The notes beneath the pieces were generated by a model. It saw nothing but the letters and a program-made list of their open reading frames with translations, had not been told where the DNA came from and made no database searches. This document shows, piece by piece, positions 26,812-35,692 of a DNA stretch of 64,000 nucleotides. Where the stretch lies: the NCBI RefSeq assembly GCF_032595355.1, contig NZ_JASMWN010000013.1, forward strand, positions 62,001 to 126,000, read 5' to 3'. Each line of letters opens with the position of its first letter. Within the stretch, counting starts at the first letter, position 1. Both the position numbers and the translations under genes were made by a program. The stretch is from Sedimentitalea todarodis (GTDB lineage: Bacteria; Pseudomonadota; Alphaproteobacteria; Rhodobacterales; Rhodobacteraceae).

Positions 26812-27372
26812 TGAGCTGTTGGAGACCGAGGGATATTGCGGCACTTCGATGCTCGGAATAGCCAAAAAGGCGCGCGCATCGAATGAGACGCCTTACAATT
26901 GGTATGGCGACAAGCATGGCCTGTTTCAGGCGCTTGTCACCCGCAACGCAGAAGAAGTGAAAGGCCACCTTGAAGCCGAGTTGCAAACCGACAATGATGC
27001 CCCTTCGATTCCGGGCACACTTGGTCCGAAACTGCTTGAACTGCTCGCTGGCGACCGCGCGATTGCCTTGAACCGGGCCGCTGCGGCTGACAGCAGTGGC
27101 CAGCTGGGCGAAACACTGTCTTGGGCCGGTCGAGAGGCGGTCTTTCCTTTGCTGGAACAGGTGCTGCTGCGCGCCAGAAATGAGGGTTACCATAACTTCG
27201 AGCGTTCTGGTGCGGCCGTCGGTCTTTACCTGGATTTTTTGATCGGAGATCAGCAAATCCGGCGCGTCATTGGCCGCCTGCCACGCCCTACAATGGCCTG
27301 CTCGAAGAACGCTCGGAGCGTGCCCTGCGGCATCTCCGTCAACTTTTGGGCAGGCCAAACCGCCCGCAATAA
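26812..27372 (+). pseudogene. TetR-family regulator gene, 5' truncated and frameshifted
   Basis: The frame enters in the helix-turn-helix: YELLETEGYCGTSMLGIAKK, then ETPYNWYGDKHGLFQALV, the classic TetR pattern, but the first 20 or so residues are missing. The effector domain continues to LIGDQQIRRVIGRLP. There a single missing base near 27288 shifts the frame; in the neighbouring frame NGLLEERSERALRHLRQLLG continues to a stop at 27370. Both defects make it a pseudogene. It lies 20 bases before the chorismate mutase gene. Confidence 0.8.
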
Positions 27373-27392
27373 GCACAGATTGGACAACAGCA

Positions 27393-27695
27393 ATGGACAG
27401 CCTTGTACCGCCTGAAACCTGCAATTCCATGGCAGAACTTCGCGTGCAGATCGACGCTATCGACGTCGAACTCATCACGTTGCTGGTCACGCGAAGCCGC
27501 TACATAGACCGCGCAGTTGATCTCAAACGAATTGAAGGTTTGCCCGCGAGAATAGCGGACCGCGTTGAAGAAGTTCTGGACAAAGTCAGTGCAACCGCCA
27601 TCGAACTGGAACTAGACCCAGACCTTGTGCATTCGCTGTGGACAGAACTCATCGAATGGTCCATCGCACGGGAAACCAAAGAACTGGGGGCCTGA
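27393..27695 (+). CDS. Stand-alone type II (AroQ) chorismate mutase-like protein
   Basis: Protein of 100 residues, all helical. MAELRVQIDAIDVELITLLV, RSRYIDRAVDLKR and LDPDLVHSLWTELIEWSIA show the AroQ three-helix pattern with the usual Arg and Lys positions. Small members convert chorismate to prephenate or act as isochorismate-pyruvate lyase in salicylate synthesis. It seems intact although everything immediately upstream is broken. No aromatic or siderophore genes are near, so its role here is unclear. Confidence 0.75.
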   Translation: MDSLVPPETCNSMAELRVQIDAIDVELITLLVTRSRYIDRAVDLKRIEGLPARIADRVEEVLDKVSATAIELELDPDLVHSLWTELIEWSIARETKELGA

Positions 27696-28148
27696 CAAAG
27701 TGAGTATCGGCGGCACATCGCGTCGCAAGTAGTCTGGTGTGCTCTGGGCGAAATCTTGCTTCGTCCCTGTCCCGCTGACAGACGTCTCGTACACCAGATT
27801 CTGCACGATTTGCGAAAGGCTGCTCTGGTGAAGCTGTACAACAGTTTCATCGGTTGTCGGTATCCATAGGCTCTTCAGCCCCTCCTTCGTTGACCACCTG
27901 CTCAATCGACGCGTTGGAGACGTCTGTGATGCATCCGGCCCGGTAACTGTGCACAAGCTTTACGGTTTTGGCGATGTGCGTTTCCGGATCTGGTGTTTCA
28001 AGTCCACGATGTGGTGGCTGGCCACATGCGAACGACCTCTAACCGAAATTGGCGTCAATAAAAACGACAGGTTTGAGAAAGGTTTCGCTGGCAGCAGCAT
28101 CTCGCATTCCAAAACCTCATTCCACCAACCGCACAAATTGATAGACAG
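27696..28148. other. Intergenic stretch, no supported gene
   Basis: About 450 bases between the chorismate mutase gene and the convergent SGNH gene. A minus-strand frame (27612-27956) has some protein-like wording (IVQNLVYETSVSGTGTKQDF) but overlaps the mutase gene and matches no family I recognise. Probably decayed DNA. Confidence 0.45.
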
Positions 28149-29078
28149 TCAAAAATCAAGGCAGCGTGGAAGGCTTTTCCCAATCACAGGGGCGATCGTC
28201 TGCGCGATACGCTGTGCGCCGGTTGCCGTTGGGTGGATCGCGTCACGATAGTCGTTCTCGGCCATCTGTACCATTCCAAGATCCAGAAACGGAATGCCAC
28301 GGGCCTCGGACCATTCCAGAAACCTTGACTGTGCCGCACGAATTGTTCCGCTGCGTTCCATGGTCGTCGGATGGTATATCAAAATAGGGCGCACGTTTTG
28401 GTCCATCAAGGTATCTGCGATTTGATCAAGAGCCGCCAAGCTAAGCTGTGCCCGGACCGCTGGTGACTGACTGTCTGCCGTTGCATGAGAGGATCGGAGA
28501 TAGCGTTCCGTTACGGCTTGCAGCGCATCACCAATCGCAGTCCAAGAAGGTTCTGTGCGGTAGGGCAGAATGTCGGACGTGGCGCCTGGTACATCATAAA
28601 GGTCATGGGCCGATACCACGATGCCTGCTGCACTTGCCCCAAACGGCCCATGTTTTTTCAGGAATGCGGCTTGATTTACAAGCCCCCAACTTGAGACGGC
28701 CATAGGAAGCACCCGGAGTGTGCACCCAGCAAGGCGAGGATCATCGCCTAGCAACTCACCGAGCCGGGCAGAAATGGTTTCGGATTGGTCCAGAAAATGA
28801 CCACCGTAGATCACACTGTCACCAATCAGGAGGAGGTGTCGGTCCTGGTTGGCAGGCAAAGCAGGGTGTTCCGGTGCCCGCATACCATTGGCGTTTATTG
28901 CAATCGTGTTGCCCCAACGCCGATATGTCGCCGACGGGACAAGTTCGTATTCTGTTGAAGGGTCCAACCTTGCAAGAGGCGGGTCGCCGAGACCTGCGCC
29001 CCAACGCAACACACATTCTGTGGCGATCAACAAGACCGCGATTCCGATGGCCGCGTATTTGATCATCGCAAGACTCAT
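28149..29078 (-). CDS. SGNH/GDSL-type hydrolase-like protein with N-terminal membrane anchor
   Basis: Protein of 309 residues; AGGAAG precedes the ATG. A membrane segment (YAAIGIAVLLIATECVL) anchors it at the N-terminus. LLLIGDSVIYGG is block I with the catalytic serine, GIVVSAHDLYD replaces the usual block III Asn motif, and DAIHPTATGAQ is block V with Asp and His. The outward-facing domain suggests esterase or acetyl-transfer chemistry on cell-surface sugars. It follows an IS6 fragment and has no co-directional partner. Confidence 0.8.
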   Translation of the reverse strand: MSLAMIKYAAIGIAVLLIATECVLRWGAGLGDPPLARLDPSTEYELVPSATYRRWGNTIAINANGMRAPEHPALPANQDRHLLLIGDSVIYGGHFLDQSETISARLGELLGDDPRLAGCTLRVLPMAVSSWGLVNQAAFLKKHGPFGASAAGIVVSAHDLYDVPGATSDILPYRTEPSWTAIGDALQAVTERYLRSSHATADSQSPAVRAQLSLAALDQIADTLMDQNVRPILIYHPTTMERSGTIRAAQSRFLEWSEARGIPFLDLGMVQMAENDYRDAIHPTATGAQRIAQTIAPVIGKSLPRCLDF

Positions 29079-29164
29079 CAGTGCTTCCTAAACTGCCACC
29101 GTAATGGATGCGACGGCTTTTCGAGCCAGCAAGTAATCGCAAAGGCGAACGCGATAGACAATAC

Positions 29165-29285
29165 ACCGGGCAACGCGATCAGCCACGTTCTGATAGGAAA
29201 GCGGGCAGCGCAGATACCAGCGGATGGCGCATAGAATGACGTCACGGGGAAAGCGATGGTGCTTGAACGGGGATTTGCGTGGCAT
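29165..29285 (-). pseudogene. N-terminal fragment of an IS6-family transposase
   Basis: About 40 codons beginning at an ATG at 29285: MPRKSPFKHHRFPRDVILCA, then IRWYLRCPLSYQNVADR. This is the standard start of IS6/IS240-type transposases. The similarity breaks off at about 29165, 86 bases before the SGNH gene, and no DDE core is present. Confidence 0.7.
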
Positions 29286-29340
29286 GATCAACCTCAAAAA
29301 CCGCAAGGTGATCAAACTGCTCATGGAAATCAGCCATCAT

Positions 29341-29365
29341 GAGGGATTCACCAAGTGAACCCCTC
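29341..29365 (-). terminator. Hairpin downstream of the LysR gene at 29448
   Basis: GAGGGATTCAC, a three-base loop, then GTGAACCCCTC form an 11-base stem with one mismatch. It sits about 80 bases past the LysR stop on the minus strand, next to the IS6 remnant. It could be a terminator or an old element end. Confidence 0.4.
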
Positions 29366-29447
29366 GGTCGATATGTGCCAAAAGGCTGATCCAGGTTTCA
29401 CATACCTTGATTGAAACCCACTTGGCATGGACGAACTGAAGATGGTG

Positions 29448-30365
29448 CTACGTGTGAGCAGCAGTCAGGCAATCCAAAAAGGTTGTTAGCCGCCTACCGG
29501 CGGAGGCGCTCTTTCGTACAATGGCGGACATTCTGGATGTGTATCTGACAGTGCCGTTTTCCAGCTCGTGCATAAGCGCTGCGTCCAGAAAGGGTTTAGC
29601 TGTGTGCGTAGGTAAGAAACCTAGGTAACGACCGGACAAGATGAGAAGCGTAAGTGCTTCTTCATTTTGCGCGAAGGCCGATTTGCGCAAGCTAAGCTCT
29701 TGATGGATTTCCATGTTCGGTGAGTTGAAGCTCAGGCCAACATAAGCAAAACTTCTCAGCCTGTCCAAGCCGAGTTCCCTGGTCGGTTTTCCGAATAGAG
29801 CATGACCTCTTCCGCAATAAAGACGCATGTCTTCCGTGTACAAATCTTCATATGTCAGCATCGGAGATTTCCGGTGCAATGGAACAATCCCAAGATTTAG
29901 CTTTCCGTTGATCACACCGTCTTCAATGACGGTGGGTGTCTCATGGGAAATGTCGAGCGTCACCCCCGGTGCGATGTCACGGAACATGCGTATTGCCTCG
30001 AAAACCTTGGCTTCCGGGTTGGTCGAAGAGTGATCCATACAGGCGATTCGGAGTGTCCCGGAAAAGTCGGCGTGCGCCTCATCAACTCTTTCCTGAAATC
30101 TGTCCAGTGACACGAACAGGTCTTCCGCAGCTTCCAGAGTGAGCTTCCCGTCAGATGTCAGTGAAAAGCCGGCCGGGCCACGGTGGCATAGTTTGAATCC
30201 GATCCGGGTTTCAAGGTCGGAAATATGCTTGCTGATGGTGGATCTGCCGATGTTCAGCTCGAACTCTGCGGCCGTGAACCCCCCGCACGCCGCAACGGTC
30301 TTGAATATGGCAAGCAGTCGGATGTCCACATCAGTGATGCGGTTGCTGGCGATTTTTCGCACCAT
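29448..30365 (-). CDS. LysR-family transcriptional regulator, divergent from TRAP operon 1
   Basis: Regulator of 305 residues. The HTH lies within VDIRLLAIFKTVAACGGFTA and FELNIGRSTISKHISDLETR; the effector domain starts near residue 95 (GTLRIACMDHSSTNPEA). Asn-Ile-Gly-Arg-Ser replaces the common TQPAVS recognition turn. It is divergent from the TRAP binding-protein gene, with an inverted repeat between them, so it likely controls that transporter in response to the imported acid. Confidence 0.88.
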   Translation of the reverse strand: MVRKIASNRITDVDIRLLAIFKTVAACGGFTAAEFELNIGRSTISKHISDLETRIGFKLCHRGPAGFSLTSDGKLTLEAAEDLFVSLDRFQERVDEAHADFSGTLRIACMDHSSTNPEAKVFEAIRMFRDIAPGVTLDISHETPTVIEDGVINGKLNLGIVPLHRKSPMLTYEDLYTEDMRLYCGRGHALFGKPTRELGLDRLRSFAYVGLSFNSPNMEIHQELSLRKSAFAQNEEALTLLILSGRYLGFLPTHTAKPFLDAALMHELENGTVRYTSRMSAIVRKSASAGRRLTTFLDCLTAAHT

Positions 30366-30408
30366 AAAAAGGTTCCATTTTATCGACGCTTACGTCAAGA
30401 ACTTTGTA

Positions 30409-30447
30409 TTAACTGCAACCAAGAAGCAACCTAGTAAGGGCAGTTAA
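30409..30447. promoter_or_regulatory. Spaced inverted repeat ahead of TRAP operon 1
   Basis: TTAACTGC (30409-30416) and GCAGTTAA (30440-30447) are perfect inverted copies 23 bases apart, so the arms are three helical turns apart centre to centre. The repeat lies about 95 bases before the binding-protein start and 44 bases from the LysR start. A LysR tetramer or DNA-loop site is plausible. Confidence 0.5.
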
Positions 30448-30540
30448 GACCTAGATCGCGATTTGCCGATTGACGGTCAGCCCAACTTGCCCGCAAGCTT
30501 GGGCCAACCAAAACCAAGACCAACAACTGGAGGGAACCAA

Positions 30541-31557
30541 ATGAAACTTATGAAATACCTATCGACGGCTGCTACGGTGGCGTCTGCTGTCGTACTGATG
30601 GCAGCCGCACCGGCGTACGCCAAGAATTTCAAGATCGCTGTAGGCGACAGTGGCGGCAGCAGCCAAGAGGCGACAGGTATCGGCTTTGTGAAGGCGCTCG
30701 AAGAACTGTCGGGTGGCAAACATACTGCAACTCTGTTTCTGAATGGGCAACTTGGCTCGGAACAGGACACTGTGAACGAAGCCGCTATCGGCACGCTGGA
30801 TATGTCGATTTTGGCGATCAACAACGTTACACCGTTTTCACCTACGGTTGGCGTCTTCACACTGCCATATGTGATCTTGAGCCTGGAAGATGCCGAAAAG
30901 CTGACCCAAGGCCCGATCGGTCAGGAATTGACAGAGAACACAATCAACGACGCGGGCGTGCGCATCATTGCCTGGACTTACACAGGGTTCCGGGTGCTGA
31001 CCAACTCGAAGAAGCCGGTCAAATCCGTTGCCGACCTGCAGGGTCTGGTGATCCGTGTTCCAAAAAATGAAATCATGATTGATACCTATAAGGCCTGGGG
31101 CATCAGCCCGACGCCGATGGCATGGTCGGAGACATTTGCAGGCTTGCAGACTAAAGTTGTCGACGGTCAGGACAACCCCTACACCACCATCAACGCCATG
31201 AAGTTCTACGAAGTTCAGAAGTACGTGACCAACATCCGCTACATTTTCTCGATCGAGCCACTGATTATTTCTGAGCAAGTGTTCCAGGAATTGTCAGAGG
31301 AAGATCAGAACATCATCCTGGAAGCAGGCAAGGCAGCAACAGCCGCATCTGCACAATTCCTGCGGGACAAGGAGGCTGAAATCAAACAGATCCTTCTGGA
31401 TGAAGGTATGGAAATCACGGATCCGGAAAACAACGAAGAAGAATTCATCAAACTGGCCACAGAAGCCGTTTGGCCGAAATTCTACGATAGCATAGGCGGC
31501 GTAGACAAGCTGAACGCCGTGCTTGCAGAAATCGGTCGGGACCCCGTTTCCCAGTAA
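30541..31557 (+). CDS. TRAP transporter solute-binding protein (DctP family)
   Basis: Exported binding protein of 338 residues; the ATG at 30541 has GGAGGG upstream. The signal peptide includes AATVASAVVLMAAAPAYA, cleaved before KNF. DctP marks follow: HTATLFLNGQLGSEQDTVNE, GVRIIAWTYTGFRVLTNSKK, and VIRVPKNEIMIDTYKAWG with the Arg that usually binds a carboxylate. It captures an organic acid in the periplasm for the DctQM pair encoded next. The ligand is unknown. Confidence 0.9.
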   Translation: MKLMKYLSTAATVASAVVLMAAAPAYAKNFKIAVGDSGGSSQEATGIGFVKALEELSGGKHTATLFLNGQLGSEQDTVNEAAIGTLDMSILAINNVTPFSPTVGVFTLPYVILSLEDAEKLTQGPIGQELTENTINDAGVRIIAWTYTGFRVLTNSKKPVKSVADLQGLVIRVPKNEIMIDTYKAWGISPTPMAWSETFAGLQTKVVDGQDNPYTTINAMKFYEVQKYVTNIRYIFSIEPLIISEQVFQELSEEDQNIILEAGKAATAASAQFLRDKEAEIKQILLDEGMEITDPENNEEEFIKLATEAVWPKFYDSIGGVDKLNAVLAEIGRDPVSQ

Positions 31558-31576
31558 GTCTCAACGAAAACAGTGG

Positions 31577-31596
31577 AAAGCGCCTTCGGGCGCTTT
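31577..31596 (+). terminator. UUCG hairpin between TRAP binding protein and DctQ genes
   Basis: AAAGCGCC and GGCGCTTT pair around a TTCG loop, followed by TTTTC counting the stem's own Ts. It looks like a partial rho-independent terminator 20 bases past the binding-protein stop, limiting read-through to the membrane subunits. Confidence 0.7.
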
Positions 31597-31619
31597 TCTC
31601 AATTGACAGCGAGGGGCCA

Positions 31620-32168
31620 ATGACAAAATTCTGGTATGTGATTGATAACATTGAGAGCTATATTTGTCGCACCTTGCTAGCGATATTTGTGTGCCTGCTG
31701 TTCCTGCAGGTTATCGTTCGGACTTTGTTTGACTTCTCTTTCTCATGGGTCGAAGAGTTGTCGATCTACATGTTCGTTTGGTTCGTTTTCTTTGGCGCGA
31801 GTTACGCCGCCAAAATGGGCGCTCACAACCGCGTGACCTTTCAATTCAAGTTTTTGCCGTCTGGTGCTATCAAGTACATCGAGGCCTTTGCGGACCTGTT
31901 CTGGGTCTTTTTCAACGTCTATTTCGTCTACCTGTCGATCGACTTTATCTTCAACAAGATGAACAAGTTCCAGTCCTCTCAGACAATGGGTTTTCACCTC
32001 AGTTGGGTCTACATCGTTCTGCCCATCGCCTTCTCCTTGATGACATTCCGCGTCCTGCAGGTGAACTACAAGAAGATCGTTCTAGGCGAAAATCTCCGCG
32101 ATCCTGATGCCATCGATCTGGAAGAAGTGCGCGCTGAAGCTGCCGAACTTGAGCAGGAGAAGAAGTAA
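31620..32168 (+). CDS. TRAP transporter small permease (DctQ family)
   Basis: Membrane protein of 182 residues with four hydrophobic segments. Family motifs are FLQVIVRTLFDFSFSWVEEL and YMFVWFVFFGASYAAKMGAH. The C-terminal tail is acidic and charged. It overlaps the DctM gene (TAATG), so the two subunits are made together. Confidence 0.9.
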   Translation: MTKFWYVIDNIESYICRTLLAIFVCLLFLQVIVRTLFDFSFSWVEELSIYMFVWFVFFGASYAAKMGAHNRVTFQFKFLPSGAIKYIEAFADLFWVFFNVYFVYLSIDFIFNKMNKFQSSQTMGFHLSWVYIVLPIAFSLMTFRVLQVNYKKIVLGENLRDPDAIDLEEVRAEAAELEQEKK

Positions 32169-33508
32169 TGGAATCCCAGATCATCCTTATCCTTTTCGGC
32201 GGCTTCCTGCTTCTCATGTTCTTCGGGGCTCCGATTACCGTTGCCCTTGGCGTGTCGACACTGATCTCGTTTCTGTACCTTGACGAGAACCCGATAAAGT
32301 TCGTCCAAATCGCCTTCACCTCTGTGGGCTCGTTCCCGCTTATGGCCTTGCCTGCGTTCATCCTCGCCGGTGCTTTGATGGAAGCCGCGGGTCTGTCGCG
32401 ACGGCTGATCAACGTGGCCGAGAGTTTCGCGGGACCCTTCACAGGCGGTATGTCCGCGGCGACCGTTTTTGCGTGCCTGTTCTTTGGGGCAATCTCTGGT
32501 TCTGGTCCGGCGACAACCGCTGCCGTAGGGATGTTGATGATACCAGCCATGATCGAACGCGGTTATGGACGGAGCTATGCATCTGCCATCACCGCATCTT
32601 CGGGCGGCCTGGGCATTGTCATTCCACCGTCGATCCCTTTGATCATCTTCGGTATCGCAGCGCTTGGCATGCCACCCCCGCCGGCGGCAGTTGAACAGTT
32701 TGGCCAGTTTCAGACGGTCTCGATTCCGAAACTGTTCATTGCAGGGTTCATGCCAGCGTTCCTGATCGCCGGTAGCCTGTTGCTGATGAACTATATCCTT
32801 GCGAAAAAACACGGCTACAAAGGCTCGTCCGAAGGATGGTCTGCGCGTCAGATCTGGTGCGAGCTGTATCGCGGTTTTTGGGCACTGATGGCTCCGGTGG
32901 TTATCTTGGGCGGTATCTATTCGGGCTTCTTCACTCCTACGGAAGCTGCAATTGTGGCGATCTTCTACACACTGATCGTAGGCGCGTTCATCTACCGAGA
33001 GCTAAGTTGGCAAAAACTGTTCACGGCGCTTGAGACCACAACCTGGCTTACCGGGCGTGTTCTGTTGATCATGTTCACTGCGACTGTGTTTGGGCGTCTT
33101 CTGGTCGAGAACCAAATTCCGGCGACCATCGCGAACGGAATGCTGTCTGTCACCGACAACATCTATGTCATCTGGGCGTTGGTAATCTTCTTCCTGCTCT
33201 TCGTGGGCATGTTTATGGAGACGCTGGCAACGATCCTGATCCTCGTTCCGGTCATGTTGCCGGTTGCCTATAGTGTCGGCATCGATCCCATCCACTTTGG
33301 CGTGGTAATGGTGTGCTGCCTCGGTATTGGTTTCCAGACACCGCCCTTGGGCGAGAACCTGTTCATCGCATCGGGAATATCCAACATCTCGATTGAGAAG
33401 ATATCGGTAGCAGCTCTGCCGTTTGCCTTCATCAATACGGTCGCAATTTTTATTATTGCCTTTGTTCCCGAGATATCCCTTTGGTTACCAAGGTTTTTTG
33501 GATATTGA
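32168..33508 (+). CDS. TRAP transporter large permease (DctM family)
   Basis: Membrane protein of 446 residues with about 12 segments. Recognised by FGGFLLLMFFGAPITVALG, FFGAISGSGPATTAAVGMLM, SSGGLGIVIPPSIPLIIFG and GIGFQTPPLGENLFI. It is the ion-coupled transport subunit. An extra loop of about 20 residues (GMPPPPAAVEQFGQFQT) breaks the usual IPPSIPMI-Y stretch, mildly unusual. It is followed by a universal stress gene 27 bases on. Confidence 0.92.
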   Translation: MESQIILILFGGFLLLMFFGAPITVALGVSTLISFLYLDENPIKFVQIAFTSVGSFPLMALPAFILAGALMEAAGLSRRLINVAESFAGPFTGGMSAATVFACLFFGAISGSGPATTAAVGMLMIPAMIERGYGRSYASAITASSGGLGIVIPPSIPLIIFGIAALGMPPPPAAVEQFGQFQTVSIPKLFIAGFMPAFLIAGSLLLMNYILAKKHGYKGSSEGWSARQIWCELYRGFWALMAPVVILGGIYSGFFTPTEAAIVAIFYTLIVGAFIYRELSWQKLFTALETTTWLTGRVLLIMFTATVFGRLLVENQIPATIANGMLSVTDNIYVIWALVIFFLLFVGMFMETLATILILVPVMLPVAYSVGIDPIHFGVVMVCCLGIGFQTPPLGENLFIASGISNISIEKISVAALPFAFINTVAIFIIAFVPEISLWLPRFFGY

Positions 33509-33535
33509 ACCGCGATCAGAAAAAGGAACTAACGC

Positions 33536-34024
33536 ATGTTGCCGAAAATTGAAGATATCCTGGTCGCAACCGATCTTTCCAAGAATTCCGACAACGCCCT
33601 GCGTTTTGCCCTGAGCATGGCGCAGGCCAACAATGCCAAGCTTCATGTGCTTCATGTGACGGAACCACTGTCGCAGGACGCAGTGGTGACGATGCAGATG
33701 TTCATGCAGGATGATGCCTCCAGGAAACTGGCGATCAAGAACCGCCATGAATCCGTCAAGCAACTGCTGAAAGACAATCAGAAGGCGTTTATCAAAACGC
33801 TGTCGGCTGTTGACAGGGACGCCTACGCAACGGTCAGTTCAGTTGAACTTGTTGATGGTCATCCGGCAGAAGAAATTCTGACACGCGCCAGAGAACTCAA
33901 TTGTGGCATGATCGTAATGGGGACACATGAGCATGGCACCGGGCATACTTTCATCGGGACAGTGGTCAAAAGAGTTTTGAGGCGCTCGTCAGTACCAACT
34001 CTGGTGGTTCCCCACACAACTTGA
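33536..34024 (+). CDS. Universal stress protein (UspA family) linked to a TRAP operon
   Basis: Cytoplasmic protein of 162 residues. The N-terminus (IEDILVATDLSKNSDNALRF) and C-terminal nucleotide loop (GMIVMGTHEHGTGHTFIG, then SSVPTLVV) define a UspA fold with a G-x2-G-x9-G-S/T-like ATP site. It lies 27 bases after the DctM gene on the same strand. TeaD, a comparable protein in ectoine TRAP operons, tunes transport with ATP; a similar role is inferred here. Confidence 0.88.
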   Translation: MLPKIEDILVATDLSKNSDNALRFALSMAQANNAKLHVLHVTEPLSQDAVVTMQMFMQDDASRKLAIKNRHESVKQLLKDNQKAFIKTLSAVDRDAYATVSSVELVDGHPAEEILTRARELNCGMIVMGTHEHGTGHTFIGTVVKRVLRRSSVPTLVVPHTT

Positions 34025-34712
34025 TACGGGACCGTTGCGCTCGGGTCTGTGGACATTCGGGCTTCCAAAGAGCACTGGGTCCCGATTCAACGTAAGCGCG
34101 CTCCCATCACCCTCGTAGAAATTGCCTGATTGTTATCTGGAAATGAGCCTGAAGCATATGGAGGGCTCAGATGGATACGACCGTACAAAATTACGAAACT
34201 TCGTAAGGCTCCGGCGGGGGCCGTCTGCACGTGAGGTTGGTCGTGATGACGACGCTGGTCCGCTCATAGAGTTTTCTGAGAAGGTGGAACGATAGCGCGC
34301 CACCGGATGGGCTGAACGGCAGGCAGCCGCAGTATAGCGATGCCGCGATCCAGACATGCTTGACGATGAAAGCCCTCTTCGGCATGGCCCTCAGGCAGAC
34401 CACAGGCTTCGTCGAGAGCCTTCTGCGGCTCGTCGGCCTCAACTGGTCGGTGCCTGATTTCAGCACGCTAAGCAGGCATCAGAAGACCTTGGCAGTGACC
34501 ATTCCATACACTCGGCGATGGTCCGGCGGTGAAACTCGGTTCTCGAACTTCGGGCCCGGCGCCTAGACTTCGGCCCGGGCGTGTAATGAAACTCCTACCA
34601 CCAGCGTAAAACCCTCCTTCGGGCCGCGCCGGGCTGCTGACTGGAAAGGGTCCAGCATGTGCTGGGACCAAAATAGCTTCCGATCGGGCCGATTCTCGCG
34701 CAGTTTGGCAGA
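34025..34712. other. Gene-poor stretch holding an IS5 remnant
   Basis: Nearly 700 bases between the stress-protein gene and the next LysR gene. Apart from the IS5 transposase fragment (34270-34530) I find only short unsupported frames. The last 100 bases should hold the LysR promoter. Confidence 0.55.
34270..34530 (+). pseudogene. Fragment of an IS5-family (IS903-like) transposase
   Basis: In one frame GRQPQYSDAAIQTCLTMKAL leads into FGMALRQTTGFVESLLRLVG and PDFSTLSRHQKTLAVTIPY. This is the conserved N-terminal region of IS5/IS903-type transposases. The DDE catalytic part that should follow is absent and the frame ends in unrelated sequence. Ends are estimated. Confidence 0.8.
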
Positions 34713-35609
34713 ATGACCAGAATCAACTTGGATCAGATCAGCGCCTTTCTGTCCGTGGTGCGTTTCGGTGGCGTCAACAAAGCCGCGCGGGTTTTGAATT
34801 TGACGCAACCGGCGGTGACCTCCCGGATCAAGAACCTCGAAGAAAGCCTGTCCAAGTCCCTGTTCGACAGAGGGCCCGGCGGGCTTCGGCTGACAAAACA
34901 CGGCGAATTGTTTCTCAGGTATGCCGAGCGTTTCGAGCACCTCGCAGAAATGGTCAACAAGAACGTGGTCGATCCCGAGGGGCTCGAAGGGTATCTGCGC
35001 ATCGGGGCGTCCGAGACGATCACCCAATGTTGGCTCCCTGACTTTGTGACACGATTGCACAAGAAGTTTCCCAAGCTCGAAGTTGAGATCAATGTCGATA
35101 TCTCGGTGAATCTGCGGGCGGCTCTGCTTGATCGCGAGATTGACCTTGCGATCCTGTTGGGACCGGTTTCCGAGTATACGGTCAACAATGTCGATCTGCC
35201 CGGATTTGAGCTGGCCTGGTACGTTGCTGCCAATGTGCAGCCAGAGCACAGCAATCCCTCTGAGTTTCTGCGCATGCCGGTTCTGACTTATGCCCGCAAC
35301 ACCCGACCCTACAGCGAGTTAAAGGCGCTTCTGCTCGAGCGGGTTGGGCCAGATGTGAGGATGTTTCCGTCGTTTTCGCTTTCAGCCTGTTTCAGGCTTG
35401 TCGAATCGGGCATCGGTGTCGCGGCACTGCCAAAGGCACTGGCAAAACCCTATACCGACGCCGGAAAGATCCGAGAATTCGACCCGGGTTGGGTGCCAAA
35501 CCCCTTGAGCTTCACCGCGTCCTATCTGGGTGATCCCAAGAGCCACATGATTGAAACTGCGGCCAGAATGGCATTTGGGGTGGCAACCGAGTTTGACGGT
35601 GATCAATAA
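34713..35609 (+). CDS. LysR-family regulator upstream of the DUF1445-TRAP-oxoprolinase operon
   Basis: Regulator of 298 residues. INLDQISAFLSVVRFGGVNK and LNLTQPAVTSRIKNLEESL form the DNA-binding domain, with the common TQPAVT recognition turn. The effector domain begins near residue 90 (GYLRIGASETITQCWLPDFV). It lies 83 bases before the DUF1445 gene on the same strand, so it is probably the pathway regulator. Confidence 0.9.
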   Translation: MTRINLDQISAFLSVVRFGGVNKAARVLNLTQPAVTSRIKNLEESLSKSLFDRGPGGLRLTKHGELFLRYAERFEHLAEMVNKNVVDPEGLEGYLRIGASETITQCWLPDFVTRLHKKFPKLEVEINVDISVNLRAALLDREIDLAILLGPVSEYTVNNVDLPGFELAWYVAANVQPEHSNPSEFLRMPVLTYARNTRPYSELKALLLERVGPDVRMFPSFSLSACFRLVESGIGVAALPKALAKPYTDAGKIREFDPGWVPNPLSFTASYLGDPKSHMIETAARMAFGVATEFDGDQ

Positions 35610-35654
35610 AATCTATCGAACCGATAAGAAATAATCGATTTGATTTTATAGATT
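35610..35654. promoter_or_regulatory. AT-rich inverted repeats before the DUF1445 gene
   Basis: AATCTAT (35610-35616) and ATAGATT (35648-35654) are inverted copies flanking a second small palindrome, ATCG-AAC-CGAT at 35614-35624. The region lies just after the LysR stop and ends 38 bases before the next start, so it could be an operator or promoter. Weak support. Confidence 0.35.
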
Positions 35655-35692
35655 GAGTATTGCCAAGCTGTGCCCGGGAAGAGGGGCAGGCA

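Noticed and set aside
27612..27956. 114-codon minus-strand frame
   Set aside because: Overlaps the chorismate mutase gene and cannot be linked to a family.
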